DNA of 64,000 bases from UBA685 sp049890115 (GTDB taxonomy: Bacteria; Pseudomonadota; Alphaproteobacteria; Puniceispirillales; Puniceispirillaceae), in contig JBMHCC010000007.1 of NCBI GenBank assembly GCA_049890115.1, positions 5,951-69,950 of the forward strand, given 5' to 3'. Positions 37,476-45,599 of the stretch are shown piece by piece. The position numbers and the translations under genes are program-made. Within the stretch, counting starts at the first letter, position 1. Each line of letters begins with the position of its first letter. Under the pieces are notes generated by a model. That model did not search any database. It worked only from the letters and a program-made list of their open reading frames with translations, and was not told the DNA's origin.

Positions 37476-38192
37476 TTATCCAGATTGTGCCGCTCTTTGC
37501 GCCGCGATTATTGATTTTATCTCAGCGGCTGTTACCGCACCTGGCACGACCTCTGTGCCGATGACCAAAGCAGGTGTGCCGCTAATTTCAAGTGCCTGTG
37601 CAGCAGCTCTTGTGCGATTTAATATCTGGTCGATATCAGGGCTGTTCATCTCAGCTTCTAATTGGCCTACATCAAGGCCATTTTCAGCAGCGATTGACAA
37701 GATCATATCAAGAGACACCTGACCGCGCCAATTCATCATGCCGCTGTGAAATTCTGGGAATTTACCCTGGCGATGAGCAGCGATAGCAGCCTTCGCAGCG
37801 ATAATGGATGTTTCTGATAGAATCGGAAATTCTTTCAATGTCAGGCGCACCTTATCATCTTCAGCTAGAACAGCCTGAAGCTGGCCAAAGACACGTTTAC
37901 AATAGCCACAATTATAATCTGAAAACTCATAGATAATGATATCAGCATTATCGCCAGCACCCATGAATGGATCGCCTGCATCATTACGCACAATAGACAG
38001 CGCATTTTCACGCCGTGCCACAGCTTCAGCCTCGGCAAGTCGTATCAGGCTCTCGCGCACAATTTCTGGATGTTCAATAATATAGGCCTCAATCAGCTTA
38101 TTTAGTTCCTTTTTCTCAGCAGCTGAAAAGTCAGCCTGTGCGGTAAAGCTAGCTGTGATAAGCAAGAAAGCTGTAAAAATAGTCTTTAACAT
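37476..38192 (-). CDS. DsbA-family periplasmic thiol:disulfide oxidoreductase
   Basis: About 238 aa. The ATG at 38192 gives a signal peptide (MLKTIFTAFLLITASFTAQA) and sits 7 bases after AAAGGG; the upstream open frame to 38240 has no such site. A helical N-terminal stretch is followed by the thioredoxin fold with C95-x-x-C98 in FSDYNCGYCKRVF and the cis-Pro loop ISGTPALVIG. Resembles DsbA-like/ScsC/BcfH proteins with N-terminal extension; oxidase versus isomerase role cannot be read from the sequence. In the same direction as aroQ. Confidence 0.85.
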   Translation of the reverse strand: MLKTIFTAFLLITASFTAQADFSAAEKKELNKLIEAYIIEHPEIVRESLIRLAEAEAVARRENALSIVRNDAGDPFMGAGDNADIIIYEFSDYNCGYCKRVFGQLQAVLAEDDKVRLTLKEFPILSETSIIAAKAAIAAHRQGKFPEFHSGMMNWRGQVSLDMILSIAAENGLDVGQLEAEMNSPDIDQILNRTRAAAQALEISGTPALVIGTEVVPGAVTAAEIKSIIAAQRAAQSG

Positions 38193-38343
38193 AAGGAGGC
38201 CCTTTATCATCTTTAATGCTGGTGCCAGACTGTAACCCAATCAGCATCGCCTTGTGACTATAGCTGAAATGAGCGGCAGATCAATCAATCAAAAGACAGG
38301 TGAGGCAATATGTACCCATATCGCATCAGCGGTGAGATGATGG

Positions 38344-39753
38344 CTAATTTCCCTCTAGCTGAAACAGAATATCTTTCGCACGGTTGCGTGTCTCTTTGGC
38401 GATATTCTCATGAGTTAAGGCACGGCGTGCCATCTGGATGGCACGGCCCTTATCTCCTAATAAAATAGCTTCTTCTGAAAGCGATAAATCAGCCTGTGCC
38501 AAAGACCCATCGCGCCCTAGTGCAATCGCATATTGGCGGCGTAATTCAGGCCAGCGTGGCTCAAATGGTATTGCTCTGCCAAAGGCTTCTGCTGCCAGAC
38601 GATAATGATCATCATTTCCCTGATCTGCTGATGCCAGATAAGCACGGCCAAGACCAAATTCTATTAATGGTGCTTGCTGATAGGATAATGCTTTTTGATA
38701 GGCTGAAATGGCATCAGCTGGCCTTTGGTCAAACAGATAAATGTCTCCAGCAAATTCGTGAAGATAGGGGTCATTCGGATAACGCAAGATGAGTTCATCA
38801 AGTGCTGTAATTGCTGCTTTCATGTCACCGCGCCTGAAATGCGCAATCGCAACACGCATCAGATTTAGCTCATCATCAAAACGGGGCCAGCTGTTATTTT
38901 GTTGATCTCTATCTGTTTGATTTGCTGAGCGGCTTTGGTTTTGTGCTTCTATGCGCTTGATTTCGGTCAATGTGGTTGCTGGGCTATTGGTATAGGCTGC
39001 AACTTTGGCGATTAATCGTATCATCAAGGCTTCATCTTTTGCGCTAATACCAGGGCTATCTGTGCCATGATCTCTGATATGATCTTCAAAGGTTAATAGG
39101 CGTTTACCAGCACCTGGATGGGTAAGATAATAATCAGTTTGCCGTGATTCAGGCAAAGCACGCTGAGCGGCAAGGCGGCGCATAAACCGCGCCATACCAT
39201 CAGCTGATATGCCGTTATCTTTCATTACGCGCAATGCATATTCATCAGCGACAGATTCATCATGACGCGAGACAGCTAAATAATTGCGATTGGCCCTGTC
39301 AGCCCCGCCAAAGGCAACCCCAATAGCCGCATCACCAGAACCGCCCACCGCCAAGGCAGCTGCTGCCAATGTTGCCAAGGTGGTTGTCAGGCCAGCATCT
39401 TGAATGGCTTCAGAGCGGCGCGGCGCATGACCAGCTGCCAGATGTCCAATCTCATGTGCCAGAACACCTAAAATTTCAGATGTGGAGCCTGCTTTAGTCA
39501 GTAATCCTGTGTGCAGATAGATAGTCTGGCCACCTCGCACAAAGGCATTATAACTCTCATCAGCAATCAGACGCAGTTGAATATCAGATAGGCCAGCTGC
39601 CTTAGCAAGTGGCAATGTTAATTGCCGTAATCCTGCCTCAATTTCAGTGTCTCTTATTAATGTCGCGGACGCTGATTGTGCTGCTGTGGCAAAAAGGACC
39701 AGCAGGCTTAAAAAAAAGTAAGAAAATCGGTTTGGCAGGATATTTATCTTCAT
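38344..39753 (-). CDS. M48 family metalloprotease with TPR region (BepA/YfgC-like)
   Basis: About 469 aa exported zinc protease. From ATG 39753 (ATG 39765 also in frame): signal peptide MKINILPNRFSYFFLSLLVLFATAAQSASA, the zinc site HEIGH at 100-104 followed by a downstream Glu in DESVADEYALRVM, and C-terminal tetratricopeptide helices (about 290-469). BepA-type proteins assist and police outer-membrane protein assembly. First gene of the operon that runs to dsbA-like, aroQ, accBC, aat; convergent with nothing. The upstream gap to 39951 is AT-rich, with a TTGACA at 39834-39839 but no convincing -10. Confidence 0.87.
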   Translation of the reverse strand: MKINILPNRFSYFFLSLLVLFATAAQSASATLIRDTEIEAGLRQLTLPLAKAAGLSDIQLRLIADESYNAFVRGGQTIYLHTGLLTKAGSTSEILGVLAHEIGHLAAGHAPRRSEAIQDAGLTTTLATLAAAALAVGGSGDAAIGVAFGGADRANRNYLAVSRHDESVADEYALRVMKDNGISADGMARFMRRLAAQRALPESRQTDYYLTHPGAGKRLLTFEDHIRDHGTDSPGISAKDEALMIRLIAKVAAYTNSPATTLTEIKRIEAQNQSRSANQTDRDQQNNSWPRFDDELNLMRVAIAHFRRGDMKAAITALDELILRYPNDPYLHEFAGDIYLFDQRPADAISAYQKALSYQQAPLIEFGLGRAYLASADQGNDDHYRLAAEAFGRAIPFEPRWPELRRQYAIALGRDGSLAQADLSLSEEAILLGDKGRAIQMARRALTHENIAKETRNRAKDILFQLEGN

Positions 39754-39951
39754 TGAACAAATCATTCTGGTAAAAATTAGAATATTATTCGAAAAATAAT
39801 GAAATAATCTTATAAAATGTTATAAATACTTATTTGACAACTATCTTAAAGAATGATGTTTAACAATCATGAGTTAATGACACACTCTATAACTATTATA
39901 TTAACCATTTTATAGTAACACTGTAATCCTTTCTGTCAGGCAGTCAAAATA

Positions 39952-41130
39952 ATGATTAAAAATTCGAAACGTTCTGAAATTCCAACTTTTCTCGCTCTTG
40001 ACGGGATGCGGATTGCGCAGGAAATGGAAGCGGCAGGCGATAATATCATTCATTTAGAGGTGGGCCAGCCATCAACAGCTGCACCACAGCAGGTGACTGA
40101 TGGCCTAATCGCAGCATTATCGCAAGCTGGCAATCATGGTTATTCAACGCCGCTTGGTGTGCCAGCTTTGCGCAACGCCATTGCACAACATTATCACGAT
40201 ACCTATGGCTATCACCATGATAGCGGCAAGATTGCTGTGACTGTGGGCTCATCAACAGCCTTTGCACTTGCCTTTTTGGCAGCCTTTGATGAGGGGGATA
40301 AGGTTGCTTTGCCAACGCCTGGCTATCCTGCCTATCGTAATTTGATGATGGCGATGGGGATTGAGCCTGTGGCATTGCCAGCGCGTGCTGAGCAAGGATG
40401 GATGCCAGCGTTAAAAGCTATGGAAGAGTGGGATGAATTGCCAGATGGCATTATCATTGCTAGCCCCCATAATCCAACAGGTGTTGTGTTATCAGATGCT
40501 GAGATGCGTGAGATTTGTGACTGGTGCAAAAACCATTCTGTGCGTCTTATTTCAGATGAAATTTACCACGGGCTGACCTATGGCACACCAGCACAGACAG
40601 CTGGTCTTTATAATGATGAAGCCATTATTATCTCTGGATTTTCAAAATATTATTCAATGACAGGCTGGCGTCTAGGCTGGCTGCTGATGCCAGATGACCT
40701 AGCCGATAGGATTGAAAAGCTGGTTCAAAATTTGTTCATCGCAGCACCAACACCTAATCAGATGGGTGCTATTCATGCTTTTGCTGCGAAAGATGAATTA
40801 CAGGCTCATCTGGCGCGCTATGCGACTAATAGAGATATTTTGCTATCAGGACTCTCCCCCTTATTGCTTGGTAATCACGCACCATGTGATGGCGCATTTT
40901 ATCTATATGTTGATATTAGTGCTTTAAGCGATGATAGCTTGGCATTTTCAAAAGCATTATTAGAACGTGAAGGTGTTGCAACCACATCTGGCGTTGATTT
41001 TGATCAAGAGCAAGGTCACCTTCATTTGCGCTTATCATTTGCAGGCAGCACAGATGATATGCATGAGGCTGTAAAGCGTATTAACCGATTTGTGGATTAC
41101 TACCAGCAATCAAATCGCAGATCAGCGTAA
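39952..41130 (+). CDS. Class I/II PLP-dependent aminotransferase
   Basis: 392 aa fold-type I transaminase. Seen: QPSTAAPQQVT N-terminal segment, SPHNPTGVVLSDAEMREIC, DEIYHGL, SGFSKYYSMTGWRLGWLL with the PLP Lys (about residue 233), and a C-terminal domain with HLRLSFAGST. The substrate (aspartate-type versus others) is not decidable by eye. Stands alone, divergent from the M48 operon, and ends at a bidirectional terminator shared with rne. Confidence 0.85.
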   Translation: MIKNSKRSEIPTFLALDGMRIAQEMEAAGDNIIHLEVGQPSTAAPQQVTDGLIAALSQAGNHGYSTPLGVPALRNAIAQHYHDTYGYHHDSGKIAVTVGSSTAFALAFLAAFDEGDKVALPTPGYPAYRNLMMAMGIEPVALPARAEQGWMPALKAMEEWDELPDGIIIASPHNPTGVVLSDAEMREICDWCKNHSVRLISDEIYHGLTYGTPAQTAGLYNDEAIIISGFSKYYSMTGWRLGWLLMPDDLADRIEKLVQNLFIAAPTPNQMGAIHAFAAKDELQAHLARYATNRDILLSGLSPLLLGNHAPCDGAFYLYVDISALSDDSLAFSKALLEREGVATTSGVDFDQEQGHLHLRLSFAGSTDDMHEAVKRINRFVDYYQQSNRRSA

Positions 41131-41180
41131 GCGATCAAACCCATTTATACCACCTGATGACCCCCATTACAGTCAGGTGA

Positions 41181-41215
41181 AAAAAAAGGACAGGTACTAT
41201 ATCTGTCCTTTTTTA
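41181..41215. terminator. Bidirectional terminator between the aminotransferase gene and rne
   Basis: Arms AAAAAAAGGACAG (41181-41193) and CTGTCCTTTTTT (41203-41214) with a 9-base loop. The A tract on one side and T tract on the other make it suit both convergent transcripts. Confidence 0.88.
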
Positions 41216-41242
41216 TTGGCATTTAAATGAGTTGTGTATTTG

Positions 41243-43750
41243 TTAGCGTGACCACCAGCCCTTTTTTGGCTTGGCATCTGCACTGCTGCTACCGACATCA
41301 ACCACATCAATCACAGCTGATGATATTGGCGCGCGCGGATCTGTTGCTGGTTGTGCCTCGCTATCATTTGTGGCCTCATTTGAAGCTGCTTTTTTAGCTG
41401 CTTTTTTGGCTGCTTTCTTCTTGGCAACCTTTTTCTTTGCTGCTTTTTTCGCTTTTGGTGCAGCTACCTCATCAGAAGCATCAGGCAAATCTGCCTTTGC
41501 TTTTGTTTTCTTAGCTGCCTTTTTCGCCTTTTTCTTTTTGCCAGCTGATGATGTGGCAGGTGTTTTTTCTTTCACTCCCTCAGATGCATCAGCTTGCGTG
41601 GCAGAGCTATCACCAGCATCAGCTTGATTTGTGCTATCAGCTTGAGGCGATGCTTGCTTGCTATCAGACGGGCTTGCGCCATCTTGCAAGGCGGCATCTT
41701 GTTGCACAGCCTCTTTTTTGCCTCTGCCTCTGCCGCCTCTATTGCGGCGTCTCTTTGGCTTTGATGATGCTTCATCTTCACTGGCCTGTGCGCTATCAGA
41801 TGCTTGGTTATCAGCTGGCTGTGTTGCGGCATCATTATCTGATGTCTCGATAGCCTCAGATGCTGTTTGCCCATCTGCCTCTGCCATCACCTCATTATCA
41901 CCATTGCGCTTTTTGCGACGTCTGCCGCCACGTCTGCCACGGCGACGACGCTTATTACCCTCAGATTTTTCATCATCACTATCATCATCAGATGGCTGGT
42001 TTGTGGTGCCAGCTTGAGATTGCCCATCATTATTTTGATCAGCATCTTTGCGCTGTGGGCGTTGACGCTGTGGCTGTTTGATAGATTGTGCTTGTTGTGA
42101 TGCGTTTTTCTTTTGCTCGCCAATAATGTAATCAAGCGCTGTTAGGCTAGCATCGGCTTCAATAAAGATAATCAGCTTATAATGTGCTTCAATTTCAGCC
42201 AAAGTCTGGCGTTTGTGATTTAATAAATAAACCGCAATCTCGCTATTCATCGTGATTGTGAATTCACGCTCATTATGTTTGGCAGCTTCTGTTTCTAAGA
42301 TGCGCAACATCTGCAGAGCTGATGAATGCACAGAACGCACCCTGCCAGTTCCCTCACAAGTAGGACAGCTATGGCTCACTGTTTCGACCAAAGACGGGCG
42401 CAGACGTTGGCGCGACATTTCAAGAAGGCCAAAATGGCTGATATTGCCAACTTGGATTCTGGCACGGTCATTACGCACAGCATCTTTTAGGCGGCGTTCA
42501 ACCGCATGTTGATTGCGGTTTTCTTCCATATCAATGAAATCAATCACAATCAGGCCAGATAAATCACGCAATTTTAGCTGGCGGCCAACTTCTTCGGCTG
42601 CCTCAAGATTGGTCTTTAATGCTGTCTCTTCGATATTGCGCTCTTTTGTGGCTTTACCTGAATTGACATCAATGGCGACCAAAGCCTCTGTCTGGTTCAT
42701 CACAAGATACCCGCCAGAGCGCAGCTTTACTTCTGCATTATAAATAGAATCCAGCTGCTCTTCGATGCCATAAGATTGGAACAGATGCGGCTGATCTTCA
42801 TATTTTAAAACCTTTTTCGCATGGCTTGGGATCAGCATTTTCATCTGTGCTTTTGCCAGCTTATAGGCTTCTTCACCTTCGACTAGGACTTCATCAATAT
42901 CGTTGGTATAGATATCGCGAATGGCTTTTTTCACGAGCGCGCCTTCTTCATGGATAAGGCTAGGTGCTTCTGATTCTAGTGTTTTGGTGCGAATATCATT
43001 CCATAATTTTGTCAGATAAGCATAATCGCGTTTAATCTCTGTTTTGGTGCGCTTTGCGCCTGCGGTTCTGGCGATAACAGCCATACCATCAGGGACATTT
43101 AAGTCTTCGATAATGACTTTTAAGCGCTTGCGGTCAGCTGAATTGACAATTTTGCGTGATACACCGCCACCACGATTGGCATTTGGCATCAATACACAAT
43201 AGCGTCCCGCCAGTGACAGATAAGTGGTCAAAGCCGCACCCTTATTGCCACGTTCTTCTTTGACAACCTGCACCAGCAAGATTTGCTTGCGTGCAATAAC
43301 TTCTTGAATCTTATAGCGGCGCGCATAAGCACGATGTGATCGGCGCGGCTGGTCTACCTCATCATCACCGCCTAATGTTTCTGGCTTTTGCTGAGATGGT
43401 GGCTGGCTCGCCTCATCATTATCATCTGGTTTTTCATCCTGATCGCCAGTTGCTTCATCAGGCTCCGATGCTTCTTCAGCCTCTATTTCCTGTCTATCTT
43501 CAACAGGGATGCGATAATAATCTGGATGAATTTCACTAAAAGCCAAAAAACCTTGACGGTTTCCGCCATATTCAACGAAAGCAGCTTGTAGTGATGGTTC
43601 AACGCGTGTCACTCTTGCCAGATAGACATTGCCTTTTAGCTGGCGTTGATAGGTGTTCTCATAGTCAAATTCGTCTATGCGATCATTGGTAAGAAGCGCC
43701 ACCCTTGTTTCTTCGGGTTGATGCGCATCGATAAGCAATTTTTTTGTCAT
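41243..43750 (-). CDS. rne: Ribonuclease E/G
   Basis: 835 aa endoribonuclease for mRNA decay and rRNA processing. An S1 domain near the N-terminus (KGNVYLARVTRVEPSLQAAFVEYGGNRQGFLAF) has an acidic/Pro-rich insert after LAFSEIHPDYYRI. The catalytic DNase I-like domain contains the two Mg-binding Asp segments (LVAIDVNSGKATKERN and GLIVIDFIDMEE) and the Zn-link CPTCEGTG. Residues after about 555 are low-complexity Arg/Asp/Lys/Ala rich (RRRRGRRGGRRRKKR, AAKKAAKK), a disordered scaffold as in degradosome-organising RNase E. The leader is long and structured. Confidence 0.95.
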   Translation of the reverse strand: MTKKLLIDAHQPEETRVALLTNDRIDEFDYENTYQRQLKGNVYLARVTRVEPSLQAAFVEYGGNRQGFLAFSEIHPDYYRIPVEDRQEIEAEEASEPDEATGDQDEKPDDNDEASQPPSQQKPETLGGDDEVDQPRRSHRAYARRYKIQEVIARKQILLVQVVKEERGNKGAALTTYLSLAGRYCVLMPNANRGGGVSRKIVNSADRKRLKVIIEDLNVPDGMAVIARTAGAKRTKTEIKRDYAYLTKLWNDIRTKTLESEAPSLIHEEGALVKKAIRDIYTNDIDEVLVEGEEAYKLAKAQMKMLIPSHAKKVLKYEDQPHLFQSYGIEEQLDSIYNAEVKLRSGGYLVMNQTEALVAIDVNSGKATKERNIEETALKTNLEAAEEVGRQLKLRDLSGLIVIDFIDMEENRNQHAVERRLKDAVRNDRARIQVGNISHFGLLEMSRQRLRPSLVETVSHSCPTCEGTGRVRSVHSSALQMLRILETEAAKHNEREFTITMNSEIAVYLLNHKRQTLAEIEAHYKLIIFIEADASLTALDYIIGEQKKNASQQAQSIKQPQRQRPQRKDADQNNDGQSQAGTTNQPSDDDSDDEKSEGNKRRRRGRRGGRRRKKRNGDNEVMAEADGQTASEAIETSDNDAATQPADNQASDSAQASEDEASSKPKRRRNRGGRGRGKKEAVQQDAALQDGASPSDSKQASPQADSTNQADAGDSSATQADASEGVKEKTPATSSAGKKKKAKKAAKKTKAKADLPDASDEVAAPKAKKAAKKKVAKKKAAKKAAKKAASNEATNDSEAQPATDPRAPISSAVIDVVDVGSSSADAKPKKGWWSR

Positions 43751-43858
43751 GTTCTGATAATCCCAAATAAACCGCCTTTTGCCTTAGCTCAGGGCGGTCC
43801 GCACATGGTGCGATATATGATGATGGGCTTTGGGATTGCTCTTGCAAGACAAAGGCTA

Positions 43859-43894
43859 ATGACCGCCGTGACCAATAGGTGGTCACACCGTCAT
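43859..43894 (-). other. Stem-loop in the rne leader region
   Basis: ATGAC/GTCAT (43859-43863 and 43890-43894) and GTGACCA/TGGTCAC (43868-43874 and 43880-43886) form a near-continuous stem with a 5-base loop. It would lie 110-145 bases before the rne start on the minus strand. Two further small hairpins are near it (CGCAC...GTGCG around 43799-43812; GGCTTTG...CAAAGGC around 43827-43856). The 43751-44276 gap has no other gene; the rne leader in E. coli is known to fold and mediate RNase E autoregulation. Confidence 0.6.
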
Positions 43895-44276
43895 AATATT
43901 CTGGTTGTAAGGCGGCATTCATACGCTCTGCCCTTTTCACAATCTTTTGCCAACATGGTGGCTGCGCCTTTTAAAAGTGCGGGCGTCGAGCTCTGGCCAT
44001 GTCTTTTTCATCATTTCAGTAAAGCTGGTGCCATTTGCATATAAGCAGCCAGCCTATCCTCATTCTAGGCTTGCATAAGACAGCAGATTTTCTTGTCTTT
44101 TCTGCGGTTTCGTGCCAGCCAAAAATCTCAAATCCGACAATAGCCTTTTCTTTGCTCACTCGGCAAGCATTTTCACTATCTTTGCGATTTCAGATGATTG
44201 TTTATTTGAAAGGCTGATTTTGTTTCTCTATTGTGCTGTTACAAGATGATTTGAAATCAGGTGAGGCGTCATAGTG

Positions 44277-45599
44277 ATGCATAAAGCTTTTGCTCTTAAT
44301 TTGTCGAATTTTATTGTTCGGCTTATGGCAGCATTTTTCGTTTTGCTGATGTTTCCCTTGCATAGTGGTCATGCCCATGAGAATGCATTTACCGCGTTGC
44401 GTACAGGCCAAATTACGGTGGGAGATACCGCTGCCACAAGGCTTGTCATAGAAATGCAAGCTCCCATTATGGCAGAATTATTTTTGCTAGATGATCCCTA
44501 TCGCATTGTTTTGGATGCTGATCATGCTGATTGGGATGCTGGCAATTTATTACCTATTGGTAATCTGGATGCTGGGCCTGTGAAATCCTATCGCTATGGC
44601 CGCCCAAAAGATGGTGTGGGTCGTCTGGTTTTTGAGCTATCGGCGCCAGCTGCGCCTGTTCAGGCATTTATTCTGCCGCCACGTTCTGATGGTGGTCACA
44701 GGCTAGTCATTGATGTGGCAGATAAAGGCAGAACCGCATTTAAAGTTGCAAAGGCAGCCTTGCAAAGACAGCCATTTATTGCAGAGCTAACAGATGATAT
44801 TAGCCAAAATGATACCGATACTAAAGCAGTAGCCTCTGCCTCTCAGCCTATTGCTGCACCAGTTGCGCGCCCCTCTGGCAAAGCTGCCACCATTGCCAGC
44901 CCATCAGCACGGCCAGATAGATGGGTGGTTATGATTGATGCTGGTCATGGCGGCAAAGACCCAGGTGCTGTCAGCAAAAGGGGCACAAGAGAAAAGGAAA
45001 TCACATTAAAAGCAGCACGGATTTTAGCTACCAAATTAAATGCCACAGGCCGCGTTATTGCCAAATTAACACGCAATGATGATCGCTATCTCAAACTGCG
45101 CGAGCGCATCGCGATTGCAAGGCGAGCCCAAGCAGATTTATTTATTTCGCTTCATGCTGATGCCTTTCATAATTCCAAAGCAAAGGGGATAAGTGTATTT
45201 TCGCTATCTGATACCGCATCAGATAAAGAGGCAGCCTATCTAGCAAGCCGCGAAAATCAGGCAGATTTGATTGGTGGGCCTGATTTAGAAGCAGAAGATC
45301 CAGATGCTGCAAATGAGTTATTGCGAATGTTCCAGCGTGAATCGATGAATGAATCAGCTTATCTTGCGAATAACATTCTCACCCAAATCAAAGATTTACC
45401 AGGCGGCGATAAAAGAGGTCACAGATTTGCTGGCTTTGCGGTGCTGAAATCACCTGATGTTCCGTCTGTGCTTGTTGAGATGGGGTTCTTGACAAATAAA
45501 CAAGATGAAGAAAATTTGCTAAAACCAGCCTATCTTGATGGTTTGGCAGGCCGCTTATCGCGTGCTATCCTAGCTTATTTAGAACGGTCAAATCGCTAA
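44277..45599 (+). CDS. N-acetylmuramoyl-L-alanine amidase (AmiC type)
   Basis: 440 aa periplasmic zinc amidase that cleaves the septal peptidoglycan crosslink stem. Signal peptide (SNFIVRLMAAFFVLLMFPLHSGHAH), an AMIN-like domain (about 40-140), then amidase_3: VVMIDAGHGGKDPGA with the first His ligand, REKEITLKAARILA (Glu ligand), ISLHADAF, VLVEMGFLTN. I use ATG 44277 following GGTGAGG; a GTG at 44274 is adjacent. Its stop overlaps the PBP1A ATG by one base. Confidence 0.92.
   Translation: MHKAFALNLSNFIVRLMAAFFVLLMFPLHSGHAHENAFTALRTGQITVGDTAATRLVIEMQAPIMAELFLLDDPYRIVLDADHADWDAGNLLPIGNLDAGPVKSYRYGRPKDGVGRLVFELSAPAAPVQAFILPPRSDGGHRLVIDVADKGRTAFKVAKAALQRQPFIAELTDDISQNDTDTKAVASASQPIAAPVARPSGKAATIASPSARPDRWVVMIDAGHGGKDPGAVSKRGTREKEITLKAARILATKLNATGRVIAKLTRNDDRYLKLRERIAIARRAQADLFISLHADAFHNSKAKGISVFSLSDTASDKEAAYLASRENQADLIGGPDLEAEDPDAANELLRMFQRESMNESAYLANNILTQIKDLPGGDKRGHRFAGFAVLKSPDVPSVLVEMGFLTNKQDEENLLKPAYLDGLAGRLSRAILAYLERSNR

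Noticed and set aside
39834..39862. Promoter before the aminotransferase gene
   Set aside because: TTGACA is present but no acceptable -10 at 16-18 bases.
41271..42100. Plus-strand open frames rich in Ala/Phe/Leu opposite the rne tail
   Set aside because: They mirror the Lys/Ala/Arg-rich low-complexity end of RNase E and have no ribosome site or family match.
43646..44044. Possible protein gene (132 codons, plus strand) overlapping the rne start
   Set aside because: It covers the rne N-terminus and structured leader, has no ribosome site and no family character.
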